DNA of 64,000 bases. It comes from a virus. The stretch covers positions 62,001 through 126,000 of IMG/VR virus record IMGVR_UViG_3300034108_000145, one strand, 5' to 3'. The notes beneath the pieces are model-generated. The model worked only from the letters and a program-made list of their open reading frames with translations, made no database searches and was not told the DNA's origin. This document shows positions 39,685 to 49,165 of the stretch, in pieces (within the stretch, counting starts at the first letter, position 1; each line of letters opens with the position of its first letter). Position numbers and translations under genes: made by a program.

Positions 39685-40656
39685 ATGTTTAAGACTAAAA
39701 ATTTAGTACATGATATCAAAGATGTTCCTGTACCCTGGATATTTGAACACTTCTGTAAACTAAAAGAAAAACTAAGTGGTCAAGATATAAAAATTAAAAG
39801 CTTGTTTAATGATAAAGAGCGTACACCCAGCATGTGTATTTATCTAGATACTAAACAAGTTTATAAGTTTAAAGACTTTTCAACCGGTAAAGGCGGATCT
39901 GCTATAGATCTTGTAAAAGAGTTAACATCTCTTTCTTACCATAAAGTGTGTCAGCTTATTGTAGAAAGCTACAATGATTTTGTACTACACAATAATGGTG
40001 GTTATGACGTAAAAGAATTTAAACAGTCTTCTAGATATAAAGTATCTAAATTTATTTTCAGATCATGGTCAACTCAAGACCAGTACTTCTGGACCCAGTT
40101 TAACATTGGAACTAAACTTCTTACAGAACATAACATAAGACCTTTAGATTCTTATTGTATGCTTAAGGATGACAAAGAACTATGCATTAGAGGCAACTAT
40201 CTATACGGTTACTTTAAAGCAGACGGAACTCTGTACAAGATCTATCAACCCAAAACTTTAGATAAGAAATTTATTAAAGTGGCAGACTACGTTCAAGGTT
40301 CAGAACAACTTAAAAACAATAAGTATTTGATTATTACATCTTCTTTAAAGGATGTGATGGCTTTGAAGAGTCTTAAGATTCCTGTAGATATAATAGCACC
40401 TGACTCTGAAAACTCTATGATTCGTAAAGAACTCATGGAACAGTATATTAAAAAGTATAAAAAAGTAATTTTAGTCTTTGACTTTGATGACCCAGGTATT
40501 AAAGCTATGGAAAAATATAAAGAACTTTATCCAGAGATTGAATACACGGCTTTACCTATGAGTAAAGACCCATCAGACTCTATAAAAGACTATGGAGCTA
40601 AAGAAGTTTATTACAGACTGGTTCTACTGCTTAACAAAAAACTAGAAGATTGCTAA
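39685..40656 (+). CDS. DNA primase (Toprim)
   Basis: 323 residues. The N-terminal part (LFNDKERTPSMCIYLDTKQV, about residues 40-60, then a KFKDFSTGKGGSAIDLV segment) is like phage primase substrate-binding regions. The C-terminal Toprim domain has the motif VFDFDDPGIKAM (Asp 266, Asp 268, Asp 269). A Zn ribbon is not obvious. It primes DNA synthesis beside the DnaB helicase and PolB of this block. crAss-like phages carry such a primase. Confidence 0.85.
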   Translation: MFKTKNLVHDIKDVPVPWIFEHFCKLKEKLSGQDIKIKSLFNDKERTPSMCIYLDTKQVYKFKDFSTGKGGSAIDLVKELTSLSYHKVCQLIVESYNDFVLHNNGGYDVKEFKQSSRYKVSKFIFRSWSTQDQYFWTQFNIGTKLLTEHNIRPLDSYCMLKDDKELCIRGNYLYGYFKADGTLYKIYQPKTLDKKFIKVADYVQGSEQLKNNKYLIITSSLKDVMALKSLKIPVDIIAPDSENSMIRKELMEQYIKKYKKVILVFDFDDPGIKAMEKYKELYPEIEYTALPMSKDPSDSIKDYGAKEVYYRLVLLLNKKLEDC

Positions 40657-40687
40657 CATAGCATATCTTTGTAGTATAACATATTAT

Positions 40688-41068
40688 ATGGCTAAACAAA
40701 CTAAACCAAAGACTCCTAAAACACGCAACGCTGGTACTATGACAGAATCAGCATTCTGGAGTTTTATTAGGAGTGCTCTAAGACAAAAGTCTAGATGGTG
40801 GAAACCAATAACTCAATGCAAAATAGATGCTCGTAGAGCTTATAAAGGTTCTAACAAGCGTCAGAAGTTTGAGTATGAATGCAACGCATGTCACAAATGG
40901 TTTCCTGAAAAGAAAATAAACGTAGACCATATAATAGGAGCAGGAAGTCTAAACTGTGCAGATGACCTACCAGGGTTTGTAGAAAGATTGTTCTGTGAGC
41001 AAGATAACTTACAAGTCTTGTGTGAAAAATGTCACGACATTAAAACACAATCAGAAAAACAAAAGTAG
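40688..41068 (+). CDS. HNH endonuclease
   Basis: 126 residues. A CNACHKWFPEKKINVDHIIG segment (about residues 66-85) has CxxC zinc ligands followed by the HNH His in VDHIIG, and the C-terminus has CEQDNLQVLCEKCHDIKTQS with the second CxxC. The N-terminus is basic (TKPKTPKTRNAG). Similar free-standing HNH nucleases are common near replication genes. The cleavage target is unknown. It is followed by a TAG stop and an immediate next start. Confidence 0.8.
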   Translation: MAKQTKPKTPKTRNAGTMTESAFWSFIRSALRQKSRWWKPITQCKIDARRAYKGSNKRQKFEYECNACHKWFPEKKINVDHIIGAGSLNCADDLPGFVERLFCEQDNLQVLCEKCHDIKTQSEKQK

Positions 41069-41069
41069 T

Positions 41070-41276
41070 ATGGAAGATATACATAAAGATACTTTTAGAG
41101 CAGAAGACTGCAGAGCAGAATTAGCGGAAGCTACAGCTAAGCTTAACAACTGCAACACTCTTATAAAAGAGTTAGTACACTTTCTTGAATATGAGGAAGC
41201 TATGACCGTAGATACAAAATCTCAACAACGTATGAGTGAAAAATTAATAGAGCTAGGACTATGGCCTAGCAGATAA
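41070..41276 (+). CDS. Hypothetical protein, 68 residues
   Basis: Start MEDIHKDTFRAEDCRAELAE at 41070 directly follows the stop of the HNH gene. It is helical and acidic. A longer frame starting upstream overlaps the HNH gene and is not used. Function unknown. Confidence 0.55.
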   Translation: MEDIHKDTFRAEDCRAELAEATAKLNNCNTLIKELVHFLEYEEAMTVDTKSQQRMSEKLIELGLWPSR

Positions 41277-41299
41277 ACTAAAACAACCAACACAATAAC

Positions 41300-42331
41300 A
41301 TGGAACTAGAAAATTTAATGGAAGAGTCTATAAAAGTTATGCAAGATGACTTTTATAGTAAGAAGTTTTACTTCTCATATAGTAGTTTAAGTAAACTATT
41401 ATGGAACCCTATAGTGTTTCATCAGCTATATGTAATGGGGATTAAGGAAGAAAGAGTAGATCAGCATCTTGTTCAAGGTAAGATTATCCATACTCTTTTA
41501 TTAGAAGAAGATAAGTTTAACGACCAGTTTATTGTAAGCCCAAGTAAACTTCCTGGTGACAGTATTAAACAAGTAGTAGATAGAATATATGCACACCACT
41601 TAGAACTATCACAAAGCGGTGACCAACGCACAAACTTAGAAGAGTTTGATCAAGCTATCCTTGATGTAATGATAGACATGAACTACCATCAGAGCTTAAA
41701 GACAGATCAACAACGTCTAGATAAAATTATCACCGCAGAAGCTACTAACTATTGGGCATTCTTAAAAGCAAAAGGAAACAAAACACTTATAGATCAAGAC
41801 ACTCTTGATTTCTGTAAGTCAGCTGTAGAGCTTGTTAAAAAAGATAAACACTTATGTAAACTTATAGGATGTAACGTATCAGAATTTGATAACATTGAAG
41901 TTTACAACGAGATTTTATTACAAGCAGAAGCTACAGACAAACCTTTTGGTATTAAAGGAATTATTGATAACTTAGTAGTCAATCATGATGAAAAAACTAT
42001 ATACATCAATGACGTTAAAACTACTAGTAAAGATTTAAAAGACTTCCCTGAAACAGTTGAGTTTTATTCTTATTGGTTACAAGCTGTTATCTATTGCAGC
42101 TTAGTAGCTAACAAGTATAAGAACGAACTTGAGCTAGGAGGTTATAGTCTTAAGTTCCACTTTGTAGTTATAGATAGAATGTTTCAAACATATTCATTCC
42201 CGGTGTCTGATAACACTCTTAAGCTTTGGCTAAATAGACTAAACGAGTCTTTAAACAAAGCTGAGTGGCATTATGTAAATAAAAGTTACGATCTTCCGTA
42301 TGATTTTGCTACAGGATCAGTAACTTTGTAA
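41300..42331 (+). CDS. PD-(D/E)XK exonuclease (RecE/YqaJ-like)
   Basis: 343 residues. The core PD-(D/E)XK pattern is GIIDNLVVNHDEKTIYINDV followed by KTTS (about residues 217-245), and a preceding Glu in QHLVQGKIIHTLLLEEDKF as the first motif. The order matches RecE/lambda-Exo-type nucleases. A partner to the Sak4/SSB annealing pair for DNA-end processing is likely. Confidence 0.75.
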   Translation: MELENLMEESIKVMQDDFYSKKFYFSYSSLSKLLWNPIVFHQLYVMGIKEERVDQHLVQGKIIHTLLLEEDKFNDQFIVSPSKLPGDSIKQVVDRIYAHHLELSQSGDQRTNLEEFDQAILDVMIDMNYHQSLKTDQQRLDKIITAEATNYWAFLKAKGNKTLIDQDTLDFCKSAVELVKKDKHLCKLIGCNVSEFDNIEVYNEILLQAEATDKPFGIKGIIDNLVVNHDEKTIYINDVKTTSKDLKDFPETVEFYSYWLQAVIYCSLVANKYKNELELGGYSLKFHFVVIDRMFQTYSFPVSDNTLKLWLNRLNESLNKAEWHYVNKSYDLPYDFATGSVTL

Positions 42332-42344
42332 ACAAATTGTATAA

Positions 42345-42905
42345 ATGATAGAGAGCTTATACACCAAATACTTCCAAAAGTCTAGATCCTTTTTATTCCC
42401 TGCCCTGGGAATAAAGAGGACTAGTAACTTTACACCTACAGGTGTATACTTATCAATTGATGAAGTTATACAACCTGAAGATACTAAACTTATATGCAGT
42501 TATAAAAAAGATACATCTGAAGGATTCAAAAAGTTTGAGTCACAGATGTTGATTGGTAACCCACTGTTTAGTCATGTTCTAGATATAGAAGATTATAATC
42601 TGTATGTGTTTGATTTTGAGATATATCAAACAGACTGGTATAGTTTTTTATTAGGTAAGTATTCCAAGCTCTCACCTGTACTTAAAAGGGCCATCAAATC
42701 ATACTATGGAGACACTTCTAGTGAGTACAAGTATATAGAAACCTATTTATATCCAGATAAGTATTTTGACACCTATGCAAAGCTATTGGATGTACCCGCC
42801 ACCACCCTTAAAGAATTAGGTGAACTTTGTGATCCTTGTGACTTAGAAAAAGAAACTTTAAAAATTCCAGTAAAAGATTTGGATATGTTAAAGAAAACAG
42901 TGTAA
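42345..42905 (+). CDS. Hypothetical protein, 186 residues
   Basis: Tyr- and Lys-rich, with a segment LYVFDFEIYQTDWYSFLLGK (about residues 86-105) and an acidic-Cys region ELCDPCDLEKETLK. No recognised motif. It lies between the exonuclease and another small gene in the same operon. Function unknown. Confidence 0.65.
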   Translation: MIESLYTKYFQKSRSFLFPALGIKRTSNFTPTGVYLSIDEVIQPEDTKLICSYKKDTSEGFKKFESQMLIGNPLFSHVLDIEDYNLYVFDFEIYQTDWYSFLLGKYSKLSPVLKRAIKSYYGDTSSEYKYIETYLYPDKYFDTYAKLLDVPATTLKELGELCDPCDLEKETLKIPVKDLDMLKKTV

Positions 42906-42928
42906 TTTTACAGTATAAAAAACAAACA

Positions 42929-43333
42929 ATGAACAAATCAATGATTCTTATTACTGGGACCTGGGCTAATGGTAAAACATTTAAGATGATCCCAGCTACT
43001 CCAGACAGTCCTTATAATGAGGCTATTTTTGATCCTGAAGCTAAAGTGTTAGCTCTTATTGGTAAAGAGAAGAAACAATCTTTACACATGCTAGCTAAGC
43101 TTAATGAGTTTGGAGACCCACAAACAATGAAGATAGGAAAAAGATCTAATGGTAAAGAGTACGCAGAAGAGCGTAAGACTATTGAGACTTACTATGAGTA
43201 CTACGTAGAATCACCAGAAGAGATTAAAGATATAATCAATTTACTAGCTTTAAATGCAGACACCTTTGATTACAATCAATACGTAGATGCTGTTAAAGCT
43301 CCTGTGAAACAAAGCAGTATTGTTACGGTGTAA
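42929..43333 (+). CDS. Hypothetical protein, 134 residues
   Basis: Start MNKSMILITGTWANGKTFKM looks faintly like a P-loop but the Gly-Lys-Thr is in the wrong spacing, so a nucleotide-binding call is not supported. Mixed alpha/beta. It is the last gene before a terminator that precedes PolB. Confidence 0.6.
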   Translation: MNKSMILITGTWANGKTFKMIPATPDSPYNEAIFDPEAKVLALIGKEKKQSLHMLAKLNEFGDPQTMKIGKRSNGKEYAEERKTIETYYEYYVESPEEIKDIINLLALNADTFDYNQYVDAVKAPVKQSSIVTV

Positions 43334-43373
43334 TTCCGTAGCTATTTTTTTAGAGTTTAAGATGACCATTAAG

Positions 43374-43399
43374 AGGCAGTTACCCATCTGCCTTTTTTT
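43374..43399 (+). terminator. Rho-independent terminator
   Basis: AGGCAG (43374-43379) pairs with CTGCCT (43388-43393), followed by a T-run to 43399. It separates the upstream unit from PolB. Confidence 0.85.
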
Positions 43400-43442
43400 G
43401 GCTTCTTATATTGGGGGGACAGCTTAACTGAACACCACACAT

Positions 43443-45383
43443 ATGAGCGATAGGCCAATGACACATTGGGTAATGGACTACGAAACTCTTTCTAATTGTT
43501 TTGTAGCAGTATTCCAACACTACAAAGATGAATCTGTCAAACATCTTTTTGTAATACACAAAGACAGAAACGATCTCCCTAAGTTTATAGCTTTCTTAAA
43601 TAACTGTGTAGCTCAGAAGCAATACCATATTTCTTATAACGGTATAGCGTTTGATGCTCAGATAAGCCAAAGTATATTAGATAACCAAGCTAAGCTTTTA
43701 AAGCTTGATACAGAAGCTGTTATCAAATATATCTATGACTATGCACAGAAGACTATAAACAAATCTGACAAAGGAGAGTTTGCAGAATACCCTCTATATA
43801 AACTTAAGATCCGCCAGATAGATTTATTTAAGATGAACCACTGGGACAACCGTGCCAAGATGAGCTCTCTTAAATGGATACAGTATTCTATGGATTGGCA
43901 GAATGTAGAAGAGATGCCTCACCCGCATTACATGCCTGTTGAAACTCCAGAGCAGTTACAGATGATCATAAAGTATTGTCACAATGATGTTCTTAGTACT
44001 AAAATGATACTAGAACATTCTAAAGAACAAATACAACTTAGACAGACTCTTACTAAAGAATATAACATTGACTTGTATTCTGCGTCAGAGCCCCGCATAT
44101 CTAAAGAGTTATTCGTACACTTCTTGCACCAGAAGCTAGGTATACCAAAATCTGAAATCAAACAGATGAGAACGCCAAGAGATTATATAATCCTTGCAGA
44201 GTGTATACTACCTTACATTAAATTTCAAACACCAGAGTTTCAGAAAGTATTAGACTACCTACGTACTAAAGTAATTACATCTACTAAAGATGGATTTAAG
44301 TTTAGTATGAACTATAAAGGTGTTAAAACTGATTACGGTCTAGGCGGTATTCACGGTGCAGCAGATGCAGGAGTATATGAAGCTAAACCAGGATGGACTA
44401 TTATGACATCCGATGTAACTAGCTTCTATCCTAATCTAGCTATTAGAAATGGATTTCATCCAGAGCATCTACCAGCACAAGAGTTTTGCAATCTATATGA
44501 GTGGTTCTTTGAAGAGCGTAAGAAGATTCCTAAGTCTGACCCTAAAAACTACGTGTATAAGATTATTCTTAACAGCACATACGGTTTAACAGGTGATGAA
44601 AATAGTTTCCTGTACGATCCAAAGATGACTATGCAGATTACCATCAACGGTCAGCTTAGCTTAAGCATGCTCTATGAAATGATCTGTGAGCAAATACCAG
44701 AAGCTGTGCCTCTTATGCAAAACACTGATGGTCTTGAGACTTTACTACCTAATGACAAAATCGAGAAATACCACGAGATATGTCGTAAGTGGGAGCTAAT
44801 GACTCAGTTAAGTCTAGAGCATGATGAGTATAGTAAACTTATCTTAGCTGACGTTAACAACTATATAGCAATTTATAAAAACGGTAAAACTAAATGTAAA
44901 GGTAAGTTTGAGTGGGAAGATCTTGAAAAGAAAAAAGTATCTATCTTCCATAAGAACAAAAGCTGCCTTGTTGTACCTAAAGCAGTGTATGCATATTTTA
45001 CTAAAGGTATAATGCCTGAAGACTTTCTTGCACAAGATCAAAACATATTTGACTACTGTGCAGGAGTTAAATCTAAAGGTGGTTGGTACTTTGAAGAGCG
45101 TAGTGTAAAAGACGGTGCTCTACATGTAAACAAGCTACAAAAAATTATAAGATATTTTATCTCTAACAGAGGATCTAAACTTGTTAAATGCAACAAGGAT
45201 GGTAGAGAAATACAGGCTGAAGCTGGACAATGGTTACAAACTGTAATAAATAAGATAGATCCAAATAAACCGTTCAGTGAGTATGATATAAACAAGTCAT
45301 ACTATTTAGAAGAAATCTATAAACAAATTGAACAAATAGAAAAGGTCAAACCAAGATCTTCAACACAACTCTCACTCTTTTAA
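43443..45383 (+). CDS. Family B DNA polymerase with 3'-5' exonuclease
   Basis: 646 residues. Exonuclease motifs: DYE (12-14), SYNGIAFDAQ (64-73) and YCHNDVLS (178-185). Polymerase motif A is MTSDVTSFYPNLAIRN with the catalytic Asp at 324, motif B is KIILNSTYG (373-381) and motif C is QNTDG (426-430), where the second Asp carries catalysis. Short for a PolB but complete. It is the replicative polymerase of this phage, with helicase, primase and SSB nearby. The C-terminus (QIEKVKPRSSTQLSLF) resembles a clamp-binding tail. Confidence 0.92.
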   Translation: MSDRPMTHWVMDYETLSNCFVAVFQHYKDESVKHLFVIHKDRNDLPKFIAFLNNCVAQKQYHISYNGIAFDAQISQSILDNQAKLLKLDTEAVIKYIYDYAQKTINKSDKGEFAEYPLYKLKIRQIDLFKMNHWDNRAKMSSLKWIQYSMDWQNVEEMPHPHYMPVETPEQLQMIIKYCHNDVLSTKMILEHSKEQIQLRQTLTKEYNIDLYSASEPRISKELFVHFLHQKLGIPKSEIKQMRTPRDYIILAECILPYIKFQTPEFQKVLDYLRTKVITSTKDGFKFSMNYKGVKTDYGLGGIHGAADAGVYEAKPGWTIMTSDVTSFYPNLAIRNGFHPEHLPAQEFCNLYEWFFEERKKIPKSDPKNYVYKIILNSTYGLTGDENSFLYDPKMTMQITINGQLSLSMLYEMICEQIPEAVPLMQNTDGLETLLPNDKIEKYHEICRKWELMTQLSLEHDEYSKLILADVNNYIAIYKNGKTKCKGKFEWEDLEKKKVSIFHKNKSCLVVPKAVYAYFTKGIMPEDFLAQDQNIFDYCAGVKSKGGWYFEERSVKDGALHVNKLQKIIRYFISNRGSKLVKCNKDGREIQAEAGQWLQTVINKIDPNKPFSEYDINKSYYLEEIYKQIEQIEKVKPRSSTQLSLF

Positions 45384-45393
45384 CCCCACAATT

Positions 45394-46221
45394 ATGCCAA
45401 TTAAAACAACGTTTGTAACAGAACAACACATTAGAAACACAGCTCTTCCTACACACGGGAAGACTTACACTGTAATTCCTCACGGCTATGTAATTGATCA
45501 AGCCAAACAAGAGCTAGCATCTGCTGGCTTAGAGGTAACAAAATCACTATATAAATGTAGCTTAGATGGTCAGATAGCACAAGGTATCTATCATCTTAAC
45601 TCTACTACAGATAAAGATATGGGTATGATGTTTGCGTGGAGCAACTCATACAACAAGATGATGAAGTTTAAATGTGCTATAGGAGCACAAGTATTTGTAT
45701 GCATGAACGGTGTAGTATCTGGAGATCTAGGTAACTACAAGCGTAAACATACAGGTACAGCTTTAGCAGATGTTACATCATCTATTCAATTTCAGATAGC
45801 TAATGCTACACAATACTATAACAATCTTATTGCAGATAAAGAGATGCTTAAGCAAACACGTTTATCTAAAAGAGACCAAAGTAGTATTATTGGACAGCTT
45901 TACGCTGATAAAGAAATCTTAACTTTAACTCAGCTTGCTCAAGTTAAAAGAGAGATGACTACTCCTTCTCATAGTTACAATGCAGATCCTAATTCAGCAT
46001 GGAGCTTATACAATCATATAACTCTTGCTTTAAAAGAATCTCATCCGCTAACTTTCTTAAACGACCATCAAGAAGTACATAACTTCTTTGTTAACGAATT
46101 TGGTCAACTACAAACACTTTCTATACCAGAGATAACTCCAGATGATATTGTATCTTCAGAACAAGAAGAACCATCTTTTGAGTTGGTAGACCAAGATAGC
46201 TTTGGAGTAACATTCATGTAA
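45394..46221 (+). CDS. DUF932-like phage protein
   Basis: 275 residues. MFAWSNSYNKMMKFKCAIGA then VFVCMNGVVSGDLGNYKRKH (about residues 79-118) resembles the DUF932 pattern of a Ser-rich strand, then an NG-centred Cys segment and a basic His end. Proteins of this family are found in phages and plasmids near replication and are of unknown role. An acidic tail (SEQEEPSFELVDQDSFGVTF) follows. It ends before a terminator. Confidence 0.7.
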   Translation: MPIKTTFVTEQHIRNTALPTHGKTYTVIPHGYVIDQAKQELASAGLEVTKSLYKCSLDGQIAQGIYHLNSTTDKDMGMMFAWSNSYNKMMKFKCAIGAQVFVCMNGVVSGDLGNYKRKHTGTALADVTSSIQFQIANATQYYNNLIADKEMLKQTRLSKRDQSSIIGQLYADKEILTLTQLAQVKREMTTPSHSYNADPNSAWSLYNHITLALKESHPLTFLNDHQEVHNFFVNEFGQLQTLSIPEITPDDIVSSEQEEPSFELVDQDSFGVTFM

Positions 46222-46230
46222 TTTAAAAAC

Positions 46231-46257
46231 AAGCAGGGGGGAAACCTCCTGCTTTTA
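46231..46257 (+). terminator. Rho-independent terminator
   Basis: AGCAGGGGG pairs with CCTCCTGCT (one G-T pair) around a GAAA loop, followed by TTTT. Confidence 0.85.
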
Positions 46258-46266
46258 ATATTTAGT

Positions 46267-46608
46267 ATGGACACCTTAAACGAAACGTCTATAGGAGAAC
46301 TATTTTCATCTGTTTTGCAGCATATGAAATGTATAGAAGTAAGAATTGACTATGCAAAAGCTGCTACATCACAGAAACAAAAGTATGTTTTGAACAACGC
46401 TTTACAAAAAGTTAAAGCAGCTATTAATCACGTATGTGATTTACTACCCGATTCTGAATCAGCCCTTATAGTAAAAAAAGAATTAGATAAAGCAGATTTA
46501 GTTTATGTAATGCTTATTACAGAACAACTTATAGCTCTTCCACAAGAAGATATGGAAGAAGTTATAGAATTAATAGAAGCCCATATTAATAAAAAATACA
46601 AACAATAA
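46267..46608 (+). CDS. Helical hypothetical protein, 113 residues
   Basis: Helical and charged (LQHMKCIEVRIDYAKAATSQ, then a Lys-rich helix). Acidic C-terminal helix (QEDMEEVIELIEAHINKKYK). No recognised family. It follows the terminator by about 10 bp, so it may begin a new unit. Confidence 0.65.
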   Translation: MDTLNETSIGELFSSVLQHMKCIEVRIDYAKAATSQKQKYVLNNALQKVKAAINHVCDLLPDSESALIVKKELDKADLVYVMLITEQLIALPQEDMEEVIELIEAHINKKYKQ

Positions 46609-46610
46609 TT

Positions 46611-46952
46611 ATGAGATGGTATAAATTAAATGAAGATCATACAGTAGAAATGCTACCAGAAGGTAAGTATCCTATGCTAGGTGACTTTAGTGGGCCTACA
46701 AAACATGTTGGCAATACACTTATAGGTAACCAAAGAATATCTACAGTATTCTTACACTTTGACCACAGCTTAAACTTTGGTACAACTGAAGAATCATCTG
46801 ACCCAGTATTATTTGAGTCTATGATATTTGAAGGCCCGCATAATGAATATCAGCGTAGATACAATACTTATGATGAAGCTTTACAAGGACACAACAACTT
46901 AGTAAAAGCTTTAGAAGAAGAAAGACATCCTGACTTTTACTTTAATGATTAA
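46611..46952 (+). CDS. Hypothetical protein, 113 residues
   Basis: Beta-rich N-terminus (MRWYKLNEDHTVEMLPEGKY) with a Phe/His-rich middle (RISTVFLHFDHSLNFGTTEE). Similar proteins occur in Bacteroidota phages but no function is known to me. It begins 2 bp after the previous gene. Confidence 0.65.
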   Translation: MRWYKLNEDHTVEMLPEGKYPMLGDFSGPTKHVGNTLIGNQRISTVFLHFDHSLNFGTTEESSDPVLFESMIFEGPHNEYQRRYNTYDEALQGHNNLVKALEEERHPDFYFND

Positions 46953-46962
46953 AAATACAATA

Positions 46963-47247
46963 ATGGAACTAATTAACGCCAGAGAACTGGCAATCAAATA
47001 TCCCTCTACTTTTAACGCTCCTTGTGAAGATTGTCTTAATGACATTCAAGAAGGTGATTATGTAAAAATATGTCCAGGTGAAGAAAGATTCTGGTGTAAC
47101 GTTGTATCAATAGATAGAGACAAACGAAACATTACAGCATCTGTAGCTAATAATCTTGTTATCTACGATCTTCCTGTAGGGACACTAGTAGATATAGATT
47201 ATGATAACGTGTATGATATACTTAAACATGAAGATGTAAACTTATGA
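46963..47247 (+). CDS. Hypothetical protein, 94 residues
   Basis: Start MELINARELAIKYPSTFNAP at 46963; an in-frame ATG at 46945 is also possible but overlaps the preceding stop. CEDCLNDIQEGDYVKICPGE with CxxC and two further Cys suggests a small metal-binding SH3/KOW-like domain. It ends with the start of the kinase gene overlapping by 4 bp. Confidence 0.6.
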   Translation: MELINARELAIKYPSTFNAPCEDCLNDIQEGDYVKICPGEERFWCNVVSIDRDKRNITASVANNLVIYDLPVGTLVDIDYDNVYDILKHEDVNL

Positions 47248-47906
47248 TTATAGGAATTAGCGGATACTCCGGATCTGGAAAAGATTTAGCGGGTACTATT
47301 ATACAAGAGATTAGCCTAAACAAATGGGAGGTTAAGAAATGGGCTGGTAAATTAAAGACCATGGCTTCTATACTAACAGGCATCCCTGTAGAAAAGTTTG
47401 AAGACCAAGAGTTTAAGAAAACAGAATTAGGTCCAGAGTGGTCTTCATTAAAAATGAGACCTGGTAAAAGACAAGACGGTATCTTTCCAAAGAAGCAGGA
47501 TATGCAATTAGTACCAATGACTGTAAGAGACTTATTACAAAAACTAGGTACTGATGCAATTAGAGATGGTTTACATACTAATGCATGGGTCAACGCTGTT
47601 ATGGCTGACTATAAAAAACAGTCATCAGAATGCGGTACAAGTAAAATGGGAACAACAGTTAACTGTGTTGATTATCCTAATTGGATTATTACAGATACAC
47701 GTTTTCCTAATGAAGCAGAAGCTATTAAGAAAGCTGGTGGTATTGTTATACGTATAAACAGACCAGGTGTACAGCCCATCAATCCACATCCATCTGAGAC
47801 TAGTTTAGACAATTGGAGCTTTGATGCTGTAATTAATAATGACAGTCAAATAGACGATCTTATACAAAAGATCAGGGTAGTTTTATATAAACATCAAATC
47901 ATGTAA
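47244..47906 (+). CDS. Deoxynucleoside monophosphate kinase
   Basis: 220 residues. P-loop GYSGSGKD at residues 6-13, then the substrate region of T4 gene 1-type dNMP kinases (LLQKLGTDAIRDGLHTNAWV, about residues 94-113) and the closing strand WIITDTRFPNEAEAIKKAGG with the RFPNEA motif. It supplies dNTP precursors for phage DNA synthesis. It overlaps the following gene by one base. Confidence 0.85.
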   Translation: MIIGISGYSGSGKDLAGTIIQEISLNKWEVKKWAGKLKTMASILTGIPVEKFEDQEFKKTELGPEWSSLKMRPGKRQDGIFPKKQDMQLVPMTVRDLLQKLGTDAIRDGLHTNAWVNAVMADYKKQSSECGTSKMGTTVNCVDYPNWIITDTRFPNEAEAIKKAGGIVIRINRPGVQPINPHPSETSLDNWSFDAVINNDSQIDDLIQKIRVVLYKHQIM

Positions 47907-48307
47907 TGGGAAAGGTCCTACCAAGAAATCACAAGAAGTATAATTTAATCGTATACCACGCTCTATGTGGTATGATGACTAACTTTTTAGAAGAAGCTGT
48001 ACTTCCAGATAAAAGTTTGGTTAAACAACGTATTAAATTGTTAACCAAGCAATTATATGACGAACTTCAAAAACCAGTAGATGACTTTTTAGTCAAGCTT
48101 AAAAAAGATGGTTATGAAGGAGCAGTGTATGAAGGTCAGGATATGACTGAATTATTCCAGATTGCTACTATAGCAATGGAACATTATTTTAAACTTAGTC
48201 TACAAATAGAAGACATGGATGACATTAAGAAGCAAGGATTAACCACGCAGCTTAACATCTTCCTAAAGTCTTACGGTTTAGAGACTATGGATATACCAAC
48301 TTATTAG
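47906..48307 (+). CDS. Hypothetical helical protein, 133 residues
   Basis: Entirely helical in appearance with basic start (MGKVLPRNHKKYNLIVYHAL). No motif is recognised. It is coupled to the dNMP kinase and followed by the radical SAM gene after 1 bp. Confidence 0.6.
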   Translation: MGKVLPRNHKKYNLIVYHALCGMMTNFLEEAVLPDKSLVKQRIKLLTKQLYDELQKPVDDFLVKLKKDGYEGAVYEGQDMTELFQIATIAMEHYFKLSLQIEDMDDIKKQGLTTQLNIFLKSYGLETMDIPTY

Positions 48308-48308
48308 T

Positions 48309-49163
48309 ATGAAAATTATCCATCAAAAAACCAAAACCCTAATCACCCGTGATAATGGACGCAGCTCAGATGCTGTTAGTCCTAACTTTATTTACGGGTG
48401 CTTGGGTGGTTGTATGAATTCCTACTGCTATGTAGGTAGATACAACCATGACAAAGTATATATAAACGAAAACACTAATGATATTTTACAATCAGTTTGG
48501 GACTGGTTAGTAGATAAACCATGGCCCAAAGCTCCAAACCAATGTGACAAGAAGTATTACACTATAGATATTGGTTGTAGCACGGATGTAGCACTAATGA
48601 GTAAACACTATAACTGGGAACATGTTTTTGGCTGGTTTGAGAATCACAAAATGGCTAAGAGCACCTTTGCTACTAAGTATCCAACTATGTTTCGTCCTAA
48701 TGAAAGGTTTATAATTCATCCTGATAAACACCGGGTCCGGGTAAGCCTGATGCCTCAGATATACTCTGATGTATTAGAACCAGGTACAGACACTATAGAA
48801 GAGCGTATAAAAAGTATACCTAGGCTACAGCAGTACATGGAAGTACACATTAACTTTAGCCCTATCATTTATACAGATGGTTGGTTACAAGAATACCGTA
48901 AACTATTTGAGCAACTTAAAGCTGCCGGTATAGATGTTAAGTGTGAATGCATATTCCTTACACACAACGTACATCAGCATGAGCGTAACTCTGATATAGT
49001 AAGAGACATTTTATGGCGTCCTGATATACAAGAGTCTAAAGATTCTCAGTATGCTGCTGATAATATCCGTTACCAGTGGCAGCTAAAGAAAGAAATGATT
49101 AACCAGTTTACTAAACTCTATGCAGAGTTCTTTGATCCCGCTAACATTAGATACATATTTTAA
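48309..49163 (+). CDS. Radical SAM-like protein (spore photoproduct lyase-type)
   Basis: 284 residues. A Cys cluster CLGGCMNSYCY (about residues 33-43) is like the 4Fe-4S motif CxxxCxxC of radical SAM enzymes, but with four rather than two residues before the last Cys. Downstream strands (KKYYTIDIGCSTDVALM, VEVHINFSPII) fit the TIM-barrel body. Phage proteins of this group are related to photoproduct lyase and repair or modify DNA. The actual substrate is unknown. Conserved in several crAss-like phages in my judgement. Confidence 0.65.
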   Translation: MKIIHQKTKTLITRDNGRSSDAVSPNFIYGCLGGCMNSYCYVGRYNHDKVYINENTNDILQSVWDWLVDKPWPKAPNQCDKKYYTIDIGCSTDVALMSKHYNWEHVFGWFENHKMAKSTFATKYPTMFRPNERFIIHPDKHRVRVSLMPQIYSDVLEPGTDTIEERIKSIPRLQQYMEVHINFSPIIYTDGWLQEYRKLFEQLKAAGIDVKCECIFLTHNVHQHERNSDIVRDILWRPDIQESKDSQYAADNIRYQWQLKKEMINQFTKLYAEFFDPANIRYIF

Positions 49164-49165
49164 TT

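Noticed and set aside
42929-42994. P-loop reading of MNKSMILITGTWANGKTFKM
   Set aside because: The spacing between the Gly residues and the Lys-Thr does not fit GxxxxGK[ST] with the usual strand, so no nucleotide-binding call is made.
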